Shown here: positions 51,333 to 61,200 of the stretch, in pieces | Layout: the number at the start of each line of letters is the position of its first letter | Position numbering within the stretch: position 1 is the stretch's first letter | Source of the DNA: CAZPAV01 sp964584755 | Lineage (GTDB): Bacteria > Actinomycetota > Acidimicrobiia > Spongiisociales > UBA5794 | Assembly: GCA_964584755.1 (NCBI GenBank) | Contig: CAZPAV010000008.1 | Span: forward strand, 5,496 to 69,495 | Length of the DNA: 64,000 bases | Reading direction: 5' to 3' | The notes under the pieces: model-generated | Told to the model about the DNA's origin: nothing | Database searches by the model: none | The model's input: only the letters and a program-made list of their open reading frames with translations | Translations under genes and position numbers: made by a program

Positions 51333-53018
51333 TCAGATCCGGCACTCGCTCTCCCGCCCCGTGGGGAAGACCGTGTCGGCCCCGGCATGGAGCACCTCCT
51401 GCACCTCGCGTCGGATGGCGGCGAGGTCGGGGATCGGCTTGCCGCGGTGATCCCGCTCCGGGGCGTACTCGGGAGGCACGAAGCCGACCGTGGCGATGTC
51501 GCCGAAGTCGAGCTCGGCGGCGTACCCGACCAGGGTGGGCAGGAGGTCGAGCGGCACGTCGGTCGTCACCGAGGACTTCACGGCACGGGCGATGGAGCGG
51601 AACCGCCGCAACACCGTGGTCGGCGTGGCCCTGGCGGCCACCGCCTTGAGGAGACACCGCTGGCGCCGCATCCGGACGTAGTCGCTCGTGCTGTGGCGCT
51701 CCCGCACGTACGCCAGCGCCTCGTGGCCGTTGAGGCGGTTCCAGCCGGGCCGGATGTGCACCTCGATCCAGTCCTCCCCCTCCCGCGCCGGGGAGACCCG
51801 GGTGTCGACCGCGCCGCGGGAGTAGACGCGCACCCCCCCGAGGGCGTCGACGAGCCGGACGAACCCGGACATCCGCACGACGGCGTAGAAGTCGATGTGG
51901 AGACCGAGGATCGGCTCGAGCACGTCGCGCAGCGCGGCCGCGCCCGGGTCGACCTCGTCGGGGTAGGTGTCGGTCCATCCCCGGGTGAAGGGGTAGATGG
52001 CGTTGATCTGGTCGGGGAAGCAGTGACAGGTGCGGAACTGGTCGGGTTCCCCGTCGTGGTCGTCGTCCGTCCACGTCTTGCGGACGGCGTACGGCGTGAG
52101 CCGCTTCTCGAGGTCGACGAAGGCGTCGCCGAACTTGGCGGGGAGGGGGAACCGGACGAGGTTGCGCGGGATCCCGAAGAGCGCGGCCTTCCCCGTCTCG
52201 GTGTTGAACGTCGCCACGTTGATGCTGTCGGCCCGCATGCCGCCGCGTCCCGGGCCGGCGTCGCCCCCGATGAGCAGGATCGTGATCTGATGGAGCGCCG
52301 CGGCCTCCTCGGGATGGAGCATCTCGCCGAGGGAGGGGGTGGAGCGCAACAGGTCGGGACGAATGCGGACCGCCTCGGGGTCCCCGATCCCGGGGCGGAA
52401 GAGGAGGTTGCGCGACGACCGCTCGACGGGCCCGGTCGCTCCGGCTCCCGGCCCCGACGCCGGGTCGGGCACCTCCGTGGGGACGAGATCCTCCTCGGGG
52501 AACGGCGGGGGACGCCGCCCGGCCTCCAGCGGCTCGGGGGCGGCGGCCTCCACCGGCTCGGGGGCGAAGACGCTCTCGAGCAGGGAGATCCCCTCGAGGC
52601 CGTAGGAGGCCGCGACGACGTGGGGAGCGGCGACGGCGACCACGACGAGCGTCATGAGCACGGGCGTCGTCCACCACCGGCTCGTCCTCCGCCTCCCGGC
52701 CCGGGCGAGCCGGAAGGCGTCACCCACGGCGAAGAGCCGCCAGAGGAGGAGGAGGACGTCGAGGCCGATGAGCGCCCAGATGACGCGCGGCTGCACGGCG
52801 AGCTGGAGGAGGCGGGTGCGTCCGGCCGTGAGCACGTACGCCCCGCCGGTGACGACGAGGAGGATGCCGGGAACGAGGAGGAGGAGTCCTCGCCGCGCCC
52901 GCCCCGCATACCACTGCCCGGCTCCGGGGAGGAGCGCGGAGAGGAAGGCGGCGAGCACCGGCCGGCGTGCGACCGGGACGCCCAGCCGGTGCTCGGGTGC
53001 GAAGATCGTCCCGCCCAT
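51333..53018 (-). CDS. LytR-CpsA-Psr (LCP) family cell-wall glycopolymer ligase
   Basis: A 561-residue membrane protein. The N-terminal 135 residues hold about four hydrophobic helices (FLSALLPGAGQWYAG, RGLLLLVPGILLVVTGGAYV, LIGLDVLLLLWRLF, VLMTLVVVAVAAPHVVAA), more than the single anchor of most LCP proteins. A Pro/Glu-rich linker follows, then the LCP domain: LLIGGDAGPGRGGMRADSIN, FGIPRNL, INAIYPF, GGVRVYSRGA, HEALAYVRERHSTSDYVRMR. An acidic insert DDDHDGEPDQFRTCHCFPDQ is unusual. It would attach teichoic-acid or arabinogalactan-like polymers to peptidoglycan outside the cell. A TATCGT -10 lies at 53056-53051. Confidence 0.9.
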   Translation of the reverse strand: MGGTIFAPEHRLGVPVARRPVLAAFLSALLPGAGQWYAGRARRGLLLLVPGILLVVTGGAYVLTAGRTRLLQLAVQPRVIWALIGLDVLLLLWRLFAVGDAFRLARAGRRRTSRWWTTPVLMTLVVVAVAAPHVVAASYGLEGISLLESVFAPEPVEAAAPEPLEAGRRPPPFPEEDLVPTEVPDPASGPGAGATGPVERSSRNLLFRPGIGDPEAVRIRPDLLRSTPSLGEMLHPEEAAALHQITILLIGGDAGPGRGGMRADSINVATFNTETGKAALFGIPRNLVRFPLPAKFGDAFVDLEKRLTPYAVRKTWTDDDHDGEPDQFRTCHCFPDQINAIYPFTRGWTDTYPDEVDPGAAALRDVLEPILGLHIDFYAVVRMSGFVRLVDALGGVRVYSRGAVDTRVSPAREGEDWIEVHIRPGWNRLNGHEALAYVRERHSTSDYVRMRRQRCLLKAVAARATPTTVLRRFRSIARAVKSSVTTDVPLDLLPTLVGYAAELDFGDIATVGFVPPEYAPERDHRGKPIPDLAAIRREVQEVLHAGADTVFPTGRESECRI

Positions 53019-53085
53019 CTGCCCCCCAAGGGTGACGCGTCCTCCCCGGAACGATAGGACTCCGAGACGGTGAGGGGGCGCCGGG

Positions 53086-53091
53086 TAGGAT
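53086..53091 (+). promoter_or_regulatory. -10 element, leaderless start of the RidA gene
   Basis: TAGGAT, 7 nt, ATG at 53099. Confidence 0.6.
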
Positions 53092-53098
53092 CTCCGCC

Positions 53099-53479
53099 AT
53101 GCGACGGGTGCGCTCCGGCTCCCCCTACGAGGAGCGGTACGGTTTCTCCCGGGCCCTGCGGCGGGGCGATCGGGTGGAGGTCGCGGGGACGGCGCCGATT
53201 CCCGCGCCGGGCGAGCCGGTCGCTCCGACCGCGTACGGACAGATGCTCCGCTGCGGGGAGATCGCCCTGGACGCCCTCGCCGCGCTCGGCGCGGGCCCCG
53301 ACGACGTGGTCCGGACGCGCATGTTCCTCACCGACCCCGCCGACGCCGACGAGGTGGGCCGGGCCCATCGCGAGCTCTTCGGCGCGGCGGCTCCGGTGGC
53401 GACGATGGTCGTCGTCGCCACCCTCCTCGATCCGGCGTGGCGGGTCGAGCTCGAGGTGGAGGCCGTCGTCGCGTCGTGA
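53099..53479 (+). CDS. RidA/YjgF-family protein
   Basis: A 126-residue trimeric-fold protein. RYGFSRALRRGDRVEVAGTA, QMLRCGEIALDALAALGAGP, DDVVRTRMFLTD (with the arginine that binds the substrate carboxylate) and the glutamate of RVELEVEAVV match the active RidA type, which hydrolyses reactive enamine/imine intermediates. It may belong to a non-archetypal subfamily. It has a leaderless start and converges on the large oxidoreductase gene. Confidence 0.88.
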   Translation: MRRVRSGSPYEERYGFSRALRRGDRVEVAGTAPIPAPGEPVAPTAYGQMLRCGEIALDALAALGAGPDDVVRTRMFLTDPADADEVGRAHRELFGAAAPVATMVVVATLLDPAWRVELEVEAVVAS

Positions 53480-53498
53480 CCTCCGCCGGGGGGTTGTC

Positions 53499-56400
53499 TC
53501 AGGTGCCGGCGCCGGCCTCCGCGAGCGCCGTCCGCTGCGCCACGTAGTCGACGTTCACGACCCCCGCCCGGGACTGCAGCATGCGCCAGGAGCGGCGCCG
53601 CTCGACGCAGTAGAGGACCATGAGACGTGAGATCGCCAGGGTGCGGACCGTTCCGTCGGGATCCTCGACCTCGATGGACACGCCGAAGTCGGGCACGTAC
53701 GCAGGGTGGTCCGGGTCGAAGACACGCCGGGCGACGACGTCGTCCTGGGTGAGCCGGGCGAGGATCTCCTCGAGGGGGACGAGCCCGTCGCCGCCGTCGA
53801 CGCGCCGGAAGTGGCGTCGGAACCGGGCCTCGGTGGCGGCCCAGTGGGCCACCGTGTAGGCGTACGTCGCCCCGTCGGACTTCCGCTTCACCTGCGCCCA
53901 GTCGCGGTCCGGGTTCGGGTTCCCCGCCAGGTCGAGGGTCTCGGTGAAGCTCTCCCCCCGCGAGGGATCGAAGACGAACTGTGGCATCGCCCGGGAGTCG
54001 CGGGCCCGGCTCGCCTGCACGGTGGCGAGGGCGTCGGCGACGCCGTGCTCGGGCTGGCAGGTGGTGAAGCACTGGAAGAAGGCGGTTCCCCGGTAGTCGA
54101 GGCCGCGGAGGATCGCCTTGTAGAGCTGGGCGACGTTCGCCATCGACACCTGGGCGACGAACGGCGAGCCGTGACCACCGAGGAACGCCTCGGCGACGCC
54201 CTTCTGCTCGGTGAGCTTCCCCTCGGTGGCGGCCCCGAACTGGTTCATGTCGCCCCCACCGGGCATCGGGCTCGAGTCGGAGTTCTGCCCGCCGGTGTTC
54301 GAGTACACCTGGGTGTCGAGCATGAGGAGGCTCACGTTGGGCCGGTTCTGCAGGACGACCTTCGAGACGTTCTGGAATCCGATGTCCCCCATGCCCCCGT
54401 CCCCGCCGACCGCCCACACCTTGGGGAGCTCCCGCACCTCGCGGTCGGTCATGAGCGTGTCGGTGAGATGCGCGAGGTCGAAGTACTCCTGCTCGCCGAG
54501 GACGTCGCCGTCCCGGGTGAGGAGACGGTCGCAGAGCCGCTCGGGGATGACCGAGCGTCGGGCGTGGTCCTTGATGAAGCTCTCCCCGAGGATCCAGGCG
54601 ACGGTGGCCCCGTCCTGGAAGAGGGAGTTCATCCACGGGTACGGATGCGGGTTGTTCGGCGGCGTCGACCCGTACACGGTGTTGCACCCGGTGTGGGCCC
54701 CCATGGCCATGACCGCCATGCCGTTGGCGAGGCGCCCGTCGACGGCCTGGAGGTCCCGATGGTCGAACGCGTCCTGGCGCATCGTGGCCACGAGCGCGGC
54801 GACGATCTCCTCGTCGCCGATCTCGCCGTGGTCGGCGATCCTCGCCGCGGTGTCCTCGGCGGACTCGCCGCCCAGGCCCATGACGAGGTGGGCCACCGCG
54901 GTGCGGAACCGGGCGTAGCCGTCGGGATCGGTCGTGGCGAGCCGCCGCAGCCGCTCCGGCCCCTCGGCGGCGAGTCGGTCCGCCTTGGCCTCGAGACGAT
55001 CGGCTCGGGCGTGGTACAGGGGCCGCATGTACGCCTCGGTGACCGAGGCGAGCGTGTGGAGGATGCTCTTCTCCCCACAGCCGGCGCAGGCGCCGTCGCC
55101 GGCGACGAGCGCCTCGTAGTTGCTGCGCACCATGAGGTGGTTCTTGAGCTGGGCGGCGTGGGAGGCGAGGGGATCGTCGGGGTCGAACCTCCCCAGGTAG
55201 GCGCGGGGCGTGTCGGGGAGGAGGCGGAGGAAGTTGATCCCGCTCATGTGGTCGGCGTTCAGCTCCTCGGTCTCCTGGGCCATGACGAGAGCGTTGTGGT
55301 CACCGCACTCGACCACGCACTCCCCGCACCCCTTGCACAGGTCGGAGACCATGATGGCGAACAGCCCTCCCGAACCCGGCTCCTTCCGTTCCTTCGTCCG
55401 GAAGATCGCCGCCGTCTTCTCGTACGCGAAGGGGACCCGTTCGAAGAGCGCGAGGAACTGCTTCTTCGCGACGTCTCCGATGTCGTCACGGTCGGCGAGC
55501 TCGTCGGCGACGAGCGCGGCGAAGGGGCGTGTCTGCTTCGTGTTCGTCAGCTCGAGCATCGTCGCCCGCAGGTGCTCCTCCATCCCGGGGATGGCGGCGA
55601 GCAGCGTGCGACGCTCCGCCCGATCGGAGACGTAGGCGAGGGCCGCGGTCTCGAGGACGGTGCGGATGTCCTGGGCGGTGTTCGGCAAGGCCGTGTCGGG
55701 GCAGGCGACGATGCAGTCCATGCACTGGGTGCAGTTCTCGGCGATCCACACCGGCACCTCACGCCGGGCCACGTACTTGCTCGAGGTGGCGCCCGTGGCG
55801 GCGGCCATCATCCCGACCGCTGCCAGCGGCGTGGCGGGCTGGTCGTAGCCGTACCCGCCCTTGAACTCGGCCTCGAAGGTGTCGATCCGGGCGAGGGGGA
55901 TGCGGATCGGCTGCTCGACGGGAGGCGCCGGGACCTCGGGGACCGTGCACCCCTCGCAGGGGGCGAGTGCGCTGCCGCGCATCGCCGACCGGTCGGGGGC
56001 GTCGATGTCGCCGTACGGTACGGGTTGGATCTGCTCGTACCCCTGGGTCATCACCCGCATGTTCGACTCGACGACCGCGGGCCCGAAGCGACCGAACTTC
56101 TTCTCGTACTGGGCGCGGACGATCTCCCGGAACCGCTCGTCGGTGACGCCGTACTCCTCGAGGAACCCGGAGACGGCGAAGAACGCCCCGAGGAACGCGT
56201 TTCCCTGCATCCGGAGCTGGAGGTCCTCCCGATCGGTCGCCTCGCGGGCGATCCGGAATCCGGGCAGGGTGAAGATGCGAATCTCCTTGTCGACGATCTC
56301 CTCGCGGAGGTGCCGGGGGATGCGTTCCCACACCCGCTCGGGGGACTCCTCCGACTCCCACACGAACGTCCCTCCGGGGTTGAGACCGGCGAGGGGGTCG

Positions 56401-58085
56401 GTGTGGGTGAACGCCTTCGGGTCGCAGCAGAGCACCACGTCGACGTGGTGGAGGTCGCAGTTCACCCGCACCCGCTCCGGCGCCACGACGAGGAAGTACG
56501 ACGTGGGGGCGCCCTTCTTCTCCGACCCGTACTTCGGGTTGGCACTGACGTGGATGAGCTCCTGGAGGCGCCCGAACTCGTCGCGGGCGTCGCGGGCGCG
56601 GGCGACGTCGTCGCCGATGGCCCCGATCACCTCGGAGAGGTTCTTGCCGGTGGTGATCATCCCCCACCCTCCGATGGAGTGGAAGCGCACCGCGATCGCC
56701 CCTTCGGGGAGGAGCGACGGCGTCCGCTCCGAGACGACCGCGTAGGGATGATCGATCCCGAGGACGAAGTACGTCTCCCCGTCGGCGACGCCGCGCCCGT
56801 CTTTGCGCCGCGTGCGTCCCGTCGCGTACTCGTACGCCCCGAGGATGCCCTCGGGGCGGAAGTCCCGGGAGCCGAGCCCGTAGGAGCCGCTGAGGATCAG
56901 GGGGACGTCCTCGGGGGCGAGCGCGGGTACCTCGGCGGCGAAGCCGGCCCGGCCCGCCTCGACGGCCTTCCCCAGGGCGGCGCGGATCTCCCGCGTCAGC
57001 GGGTTGTCCCCCGAGAGCGGCTCGTCGGTGCGCTCGAGGACGATGACCCGCCGCTTCCCGGCGAGGGCGCGCACGATGGCGGCTTCGGGGAAGGGTCGGA
57101 GCACGTTGACGTGCACCGAGCCCACCTTGGCGTCCTCGTGCTCACGAAGGTGGTCGACGGCCGCCTCGATGTTCTCGGCGGCCGAGCCGAGGGACACGAA
57201 GACGACCTCCGCGTCGGTCGTGGCGTACTCGGACACGAGCCCGTACCGGCGTCCGGTGAGTCGGGCGAACTCCTCGTACGCCTCCTCGAGGAATCCGAGG
57301 ATCGGCTCGGCGAAGTTGTCCCGCCGGGCGATGACCCCGTTCATGTAGTGCTCCTGGTTCTGCACCGGACCCAGGAGCATCGGGTTGGCGAGGTCGACCA
57401 TGCGGGGGACGCGTCGCCGGGTCGGCCCGAAGAGCCGGCGCTGGGCCTCGGTGGGGCACGCGATCACGTCGTCGGGGGCACCGAGGAACTCCCGGATGAG
57501 GTCGGCCTCGTGCTTGTAGAAGGTCCGTTCGAGGTGGGAGGTGAGGAACCCGTCCTGGATGTTGATCCCGGGGGTGAGGGCGAGCTCGGTGACCCGCCGG
57601 AGGATGAGCGCCTGGTCCGCCGCCTGCTGCGAGTCCTTCGCGAACAGCATGATCCACCCCGTGTCGAGGGCGGCGTAGATGTCGTCGTGTCCGCAGTGCA
57701 CGTTGAGGGCGTGGCGGGTGAGCGCCCGGGCCGCCACCTCGAGGACCATCGTCGAGAGCTTCCCCGGCGCGTGGTAGTACTGCTCGAGGCCGTAGACGAG
57801 CCCCTGGCCCGAGGTGAAGTTGACGACGCGGTTCCCCGCCACGGAGCAGGCGATGGCGCCCCCCTGGGCGGCGTGCTCGCCTTCGGCCTCGATGGCGATC
57901 TTCGGGTTCCCGAAGACGTCGAGGACGCCCTCGGCGTAGGCGAGCTGATAGTTCTCGCCCATCTCGGTGGAGGGGGTGATCGGGTAGAACACCCCTCCTT
58001 GGGTGATCCTCGCCTCGGTGTGGTAGGAGACGAGTTGGTTGCCGTTCGTCGTGATCCGGATTCCCGGAAAGCGGGGGCGATCCAT
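53499..58085 (-). CDS. very large pyruvate:ferredoxin (flavodoxin) oxidoreductase
   Basis: A 1528-residue single-chain enzyme that oxidatively decarboxylates pyruvate or another 2-oxoacid to the acyl-CoA, reducing ferredoxin. Domain order is that of NifJ: alpha domains (ITQGGVFYPITPSTEMGENY at residue 28), gamma domain (HSIGGWGMITTGKNLSEVIG, about 470), two 4Fe-4S motifs CTQCMDCIVACP (about 782) and CKGCGECVVECG (about 912), then the TPP domain with CAGCGEKS (about 997) and GDGGMGDIGFQN (about 1225). NifJ is normally about 1170 residues; the two cluster motifs here are about 130 residues apart instead of about 55, and the TPP domain is enlarged. A TAGCCT -10 lies at 58132-58127. Confidence 0.93.
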   Translation of the reverse strand: MDRPRFPGIRITTNGNQLVSYHTEARITQGGVFYPITPSTEMGENYQLAYAEGVLDVFGNPKIAIEAEGEHAAQGGAIACSVAGNRVVNFTSGQGLVYGLEQYYHAPGKLSTMVLEVAARALTRHALNVHCGHDDIYAALDTGWIMLFAKDSQQAADQALILRRVTELALTPGINIQDGFLTSHLERTFYKHEADLIREFLGAPDDVIACPTEAQRRLFGPTRRRVPRMVDLANPMLLGPVQNQEHYMNGVIARRDNFAEPILGFLEEAYEEFARLTGRRYGLVSEYATTDAEVVFVSLGSAAENIEAAVDHLREHEDAKVGSVHVNVLRPFPEAAIVRALAGKRRVIVLERTDEPLSGDNPLTREIRAALGKAVEAGRAGFAAEVPALAPEDVPLILSGSYGLGSRDFRPEGILGAYEYATGRTRRKDGRGVADGETYFVLGIDHPYAVVSERTPSLLPEGAIAVRFHSIGGWGMITTGKNLSEVIGAIGDDVARARDARDEFGRLQELIHVSANPKYGSEKKGAPTSYFLVVAPERVRVNCDLHHVDVVLCCDPKAFTHTDPLAGLNPGGTFVWESEESPERVWERIPRHLREEIVDKEIRIFTLPGFRIAREATDREDLQLRMQGNAFLGAFFAVSGFLEEYGVTDERFREIVRAQYEKKFGRFGPAVVESNMRVMTQGYEQIQPVPYGDIDAPDRSAMRGSALAPCEGCTVPEVPAPPVEQPIRIPLARIDTFEAEFKGGYGYDQPATPLAAVGMMAAATGATSSKYVARREVPVWIAENCTQCMDCIVACPDTALPNTAQDIRTVLETAALAYVSDRAERRTLLAAIPGMEEHLRATMLELTNTKQTRPFAALVADELADRDDIGDVAKKQFLALFERVPFAYEKTAAIFRTKERKEPGSGGLFAIMVSDLCKGCGECVVECGDHNALVMAQETEELNADHMSGINFLRLLPDTPRAYLGRFDPDDPLASHAAQLKNHLMVRSNYEALVAGDGACAGCGEKSILHTLASVTEAYMRPLYHARADRLEAKADRLAAEGPERLRRLATTDPDGYARFRTAVAHLVMGLGGESAEDTAARIADHGEIGDEEIVAALVATMRQDAFDHRDLQAVDGRLANGMAVMAMGAHTGCNTVYGSTPPNNPHPYPWMNSLFQDGATVAWILGESFIKDHARRSVIPERLCDRLLTRDGDVLGEQEYFDLAHLTDTLMTDREVRELPKVWAVGGDGGMGDIGFQNVSKVVLQNRPNVSLLMLDTQVYSNTGGQNSDSSPMPGGGDMNQFGAATEGKLTEQKGVAEAFLGGHGSPFVAQVSMANVAQLYKAILRGLDYRGTAFFQCFTTCQPEHGVADALATVQASRARDSRAMPQFVFDPSRGESFTETLDLAGNPNPDRDWAQVKRKSDGATYAYTVAHWAATEARFRRHFRRVDGGDGLVPLEEILARLTQDDVVARRVFDPDHPAYVPDFGVSIEVEDPDGTVRTLAISRLMVLYCVERRRSWRMLQSRAGVVNVDYVAQRTALAEAGAGT

Positions 58086-58202
58086 GGAGTCTGCACTCTC
58101 CGTCTGCGGCCGGTGGGGATGCGATCAGGCTACTCCTCCTCGGATTCCCAACCGACGAATCCCGGGGCGGGCAGCGGCGAAGGAGGCCCCGGTCGCGGCC
58201 GG

Positions 58203-58208
58203 TAGGGT
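58203..58208 (+). promoter_or_regulatory. -10 element of the IOR-selenoprotein operon
   Basis: TAGGGT lies about 35 nt before ATG 58244; the leader carries GGAGGG. The opposite promoter for the pyruvate oxidoreductase is at 58132-58127, so the two large genes are divergently transcribed. Confidence 0.5.
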
Positions 58209-58243
58209 GGGCCCGGCACCGACTCGTGGACCGGAGGGTCACG

Positions 58244-61200
58244 ATGACGACACTGCAGACCCGTTTCGACCCGCGCTCGCGCTACGCCCCCGACCGGGAC
58301 CGCGTGCTCCTCACCGGGATCCAGGCGCTGGTGCGCCTCCCCCTCGACCAGCACCGCCTCGACCGCGCCCGGGGCCTGCGCACGGCGACGTTCATCAGTG
58401 GGTACGAGGGCTCCCCGCTCGGCGGGTACGACCTGCAGCTCCTGCGAGAGGCCGAGCTCCTCGCCGCCCACGACGTCCGCTTCGTGCCCGGCGTCAACGA
58501 GGAGCTCGCCGCGACCGCCGTGTGGGGTACCCAGACCGTTCCCCGCCGACGCGACGACCTCGACGGCATCGTCGGCATCTGGTACGGCAAGGCTCCCGGG
58601 GTGGATCGCGCCGGCGACGCGATGCGCCACGGCAACTACGCCGGTACCCATCCCCACGGCGGGGTCCTCGTCCTCGCCGGGGACGACCCGGGGTGCAAGT
58701 CCTCGACGCTCCCCTCCGCCTCGGAGGGGACCCTCGCCGATCGGGGCATCCCGGTCCTCGCGCCCGCCGACGTCCAGGACGTCCTCGACTTCGGCCTCTA
58801 CGGCATCGCCCTCTCCCGCTACACCGGTCTGTGGGTGGGGTTGAAGATCGCCACCGACATCGCCGACGGCTTCGAGGACGTCGTCACGCCCCAGGCTCCG
58901 CCCACCCGGGTCCTCCCCGAGGAGGTCGACGGACGACCCTGGGTCCCCACGCCTCCGCCGCTCCTCATGAACCCGGCGCAGGCCGTGGCGCACGAGGCGG
59001 CCGTCTTCGGGGCGCGCCACCGCGCCACCCTGGCGTTCCTCCGGGCGAACCCCGTCGATCGGCTCGTCGTGGATCCCCCCCGGGCCCGTCTCGGGATCGT
59101 CGCCGCCGGGAAGACGTACCACGACGTCCGGACCGCCCTCCGCCTCCTCGGGTTCGACGACGACGCGCTCACCGCCGCCGGCGTCCGGCTCCTCCGACTC
59201 GGCGCCGTCTGGCCCGTGGAGCCGGGGATGCTGCGGCGGTTCGCCACCGGACTCGAGGAGATCCTCGTCGTCGAGGAGAAGCGTCCCTTCCTCGAGCGCC
59301 AGGTCCGGGAGCTGTGCTACCCCCTGGAGGAACGTCCGGCGATCACCGGGGCCACCGACCTCGAGGGTCGCCCGCTCGTTCCCGTCGACGGCGAGTTGAC
59401 CCCCGATCGCGTCGCCGCTCCGATCGCGGCCCGGATCGCCGCCCGCGTCCCTGCGGCGCGACCCCGCGAGCGCGCCCTCCTCGCCTCCCCCGCGGCGCCG
59501 CCGGCCGACCTCCCGGTGCGGCGGGTCCCCTTCTTCTGCTCCGGGTGTCCCCACAACCGGTCCACGATCGCCCCCGACGGTGCCCTCGTGGGCGCCGGTA
59601 TCGGTTGCCACGCCATGGTCGTCTTCACCGACGACCCGCGCCGTCAGGCCGTGTCCATCACCCAGATGGGGGCGGAGGGGGCCCAGTGGATCGGTCAGGC
59701 CCCCTTCTCCGCGGAGGACCACTTCTTCCAGAACCTCGGCGACGGGACCTACTTCCACTCGGGCTCCCTGGCCATTCGGGCCTGTGTCGCCGCCGGGGTG
59801 AACATCACCTTCAAGCTCCTCGTGAACTCGGCGGTGGCGATGACCGGCGGCCAGGACCCTTCCGGGGCCCGGCCGGTCCCCGACGTCGTCCGCTCCCTCC
59901 TCGCCGAGGGCGTCCGGAGGGTGATCGTGTGCGCCGACGATCCCGACAAGTACCCGGCGGACACGTCCTGGCCGGAGGGCGTGACGGTGTGGGGGCGGGA
60001 GCGGGTCGCCGAGGCCCAGGCGCTCCTCGGCGAGACGCCGGGCGTCACCGTGCTCGTGTACGACCAGCAGTGCGCCGCCGAGGCGCGGCGGGAACGACGC
60101 CGCGGGATCCAGCCGCGGCCCCGCACCCGGGTGGTCATCGACGAGCTCGTCTGCGAGGGCTGCGGACACTGTGGCCTGGTGAGCAACTGCCTCTCGGTCC
60201 GTCCGGTCGAGACGGAGCTCGGGCGGAAGACCCGCATCGACCAGTCGTCGTGCAACGTGGACCTCACCTGCCTGGAGGGAGACTGTCCGGCGTTCGTCAC
60301 CGTCGAGGTGGATCCGGAGGCGACCTCCGCTCGCCCGATCCCTCCCCCACCGCTCGACGGCGTGCCCGAGCCGCGGCGTCCCGTCCTCGACGGTGGCTAC
60401 GCGGTGCAGCTCCTCGGCATCGGCGGCACGGGCGTCCTCACGGTGGACGCCATCCTCGGCACGGCGGCGTTCCTCGACGGCCTCGGCGTGAAGGGACTGG
60501 ATCAGACGGGTCTCAGTCAGAAGGCCGGACCGGTCGTCTCCCACCTCCAGTTCTTCCCTGCCGGGGCGCCGAAGGCGGCACCCCGGATCCCGGGCGGTGG
60601 ATGCGACCTCTACCTCGCCTTCGACCCGCTCGTCGCCGTCGACGCCCGCTTCCTCGCCTCGGCCTCCCCGGAGCGAACCGCCGCGGTCGTCTCCACGAGC
60701 GAGGTGCCCACGGGGGCGATGATCACGCATCCCGACCTTCGCCTCCCCGGGGTGGATCTCGTCCGGGACCGCATCGAGGCCGTCACACGTCCGGGGAGCA
60801 CCCGGTACGTCGATGCGGTCCGTCTCACCGAGACGCTCTTCGGCAGCGCCGCCGCGGCGAACGTCCTCCTCGCCGGAGTCGCCTATCAGGAGGGCCTGCT
60901 CCCCGTCTCGGCGGAGGCGATCGAGACGGCGATCCGCGCCAACGGCGTCGCCGTGCCCATGAACCTCGCCGCCTTCGGATGGGGTCGGGTCGCCGCCGCC
61001 CGTCCCGACGAGGTCTGGTCCCTGGCGTCGCCGCCGGCCCCGGCGATCCCGGTCGCGGAGCGTCCCGCCCTCCCGCCCCGCCTCGAGGCGGCCCTGGCGG
61101 CGCTCGAGCTGCCTCCGGACCTGGAGCGGGTCGTCGCGGTGCGGACGGCCGAGCTCCTCCGCTACCAGGACGCGTCCCTCGCCGGCGAGTATCTGGAGTT

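Noticed and set aside
53706..58205. A 1499-codon open frame opposite the pyruvate:ferredoxin oxidoreductase
   Set aside because: Same reason: low-complexity antisense translation of a clearly coding strand.
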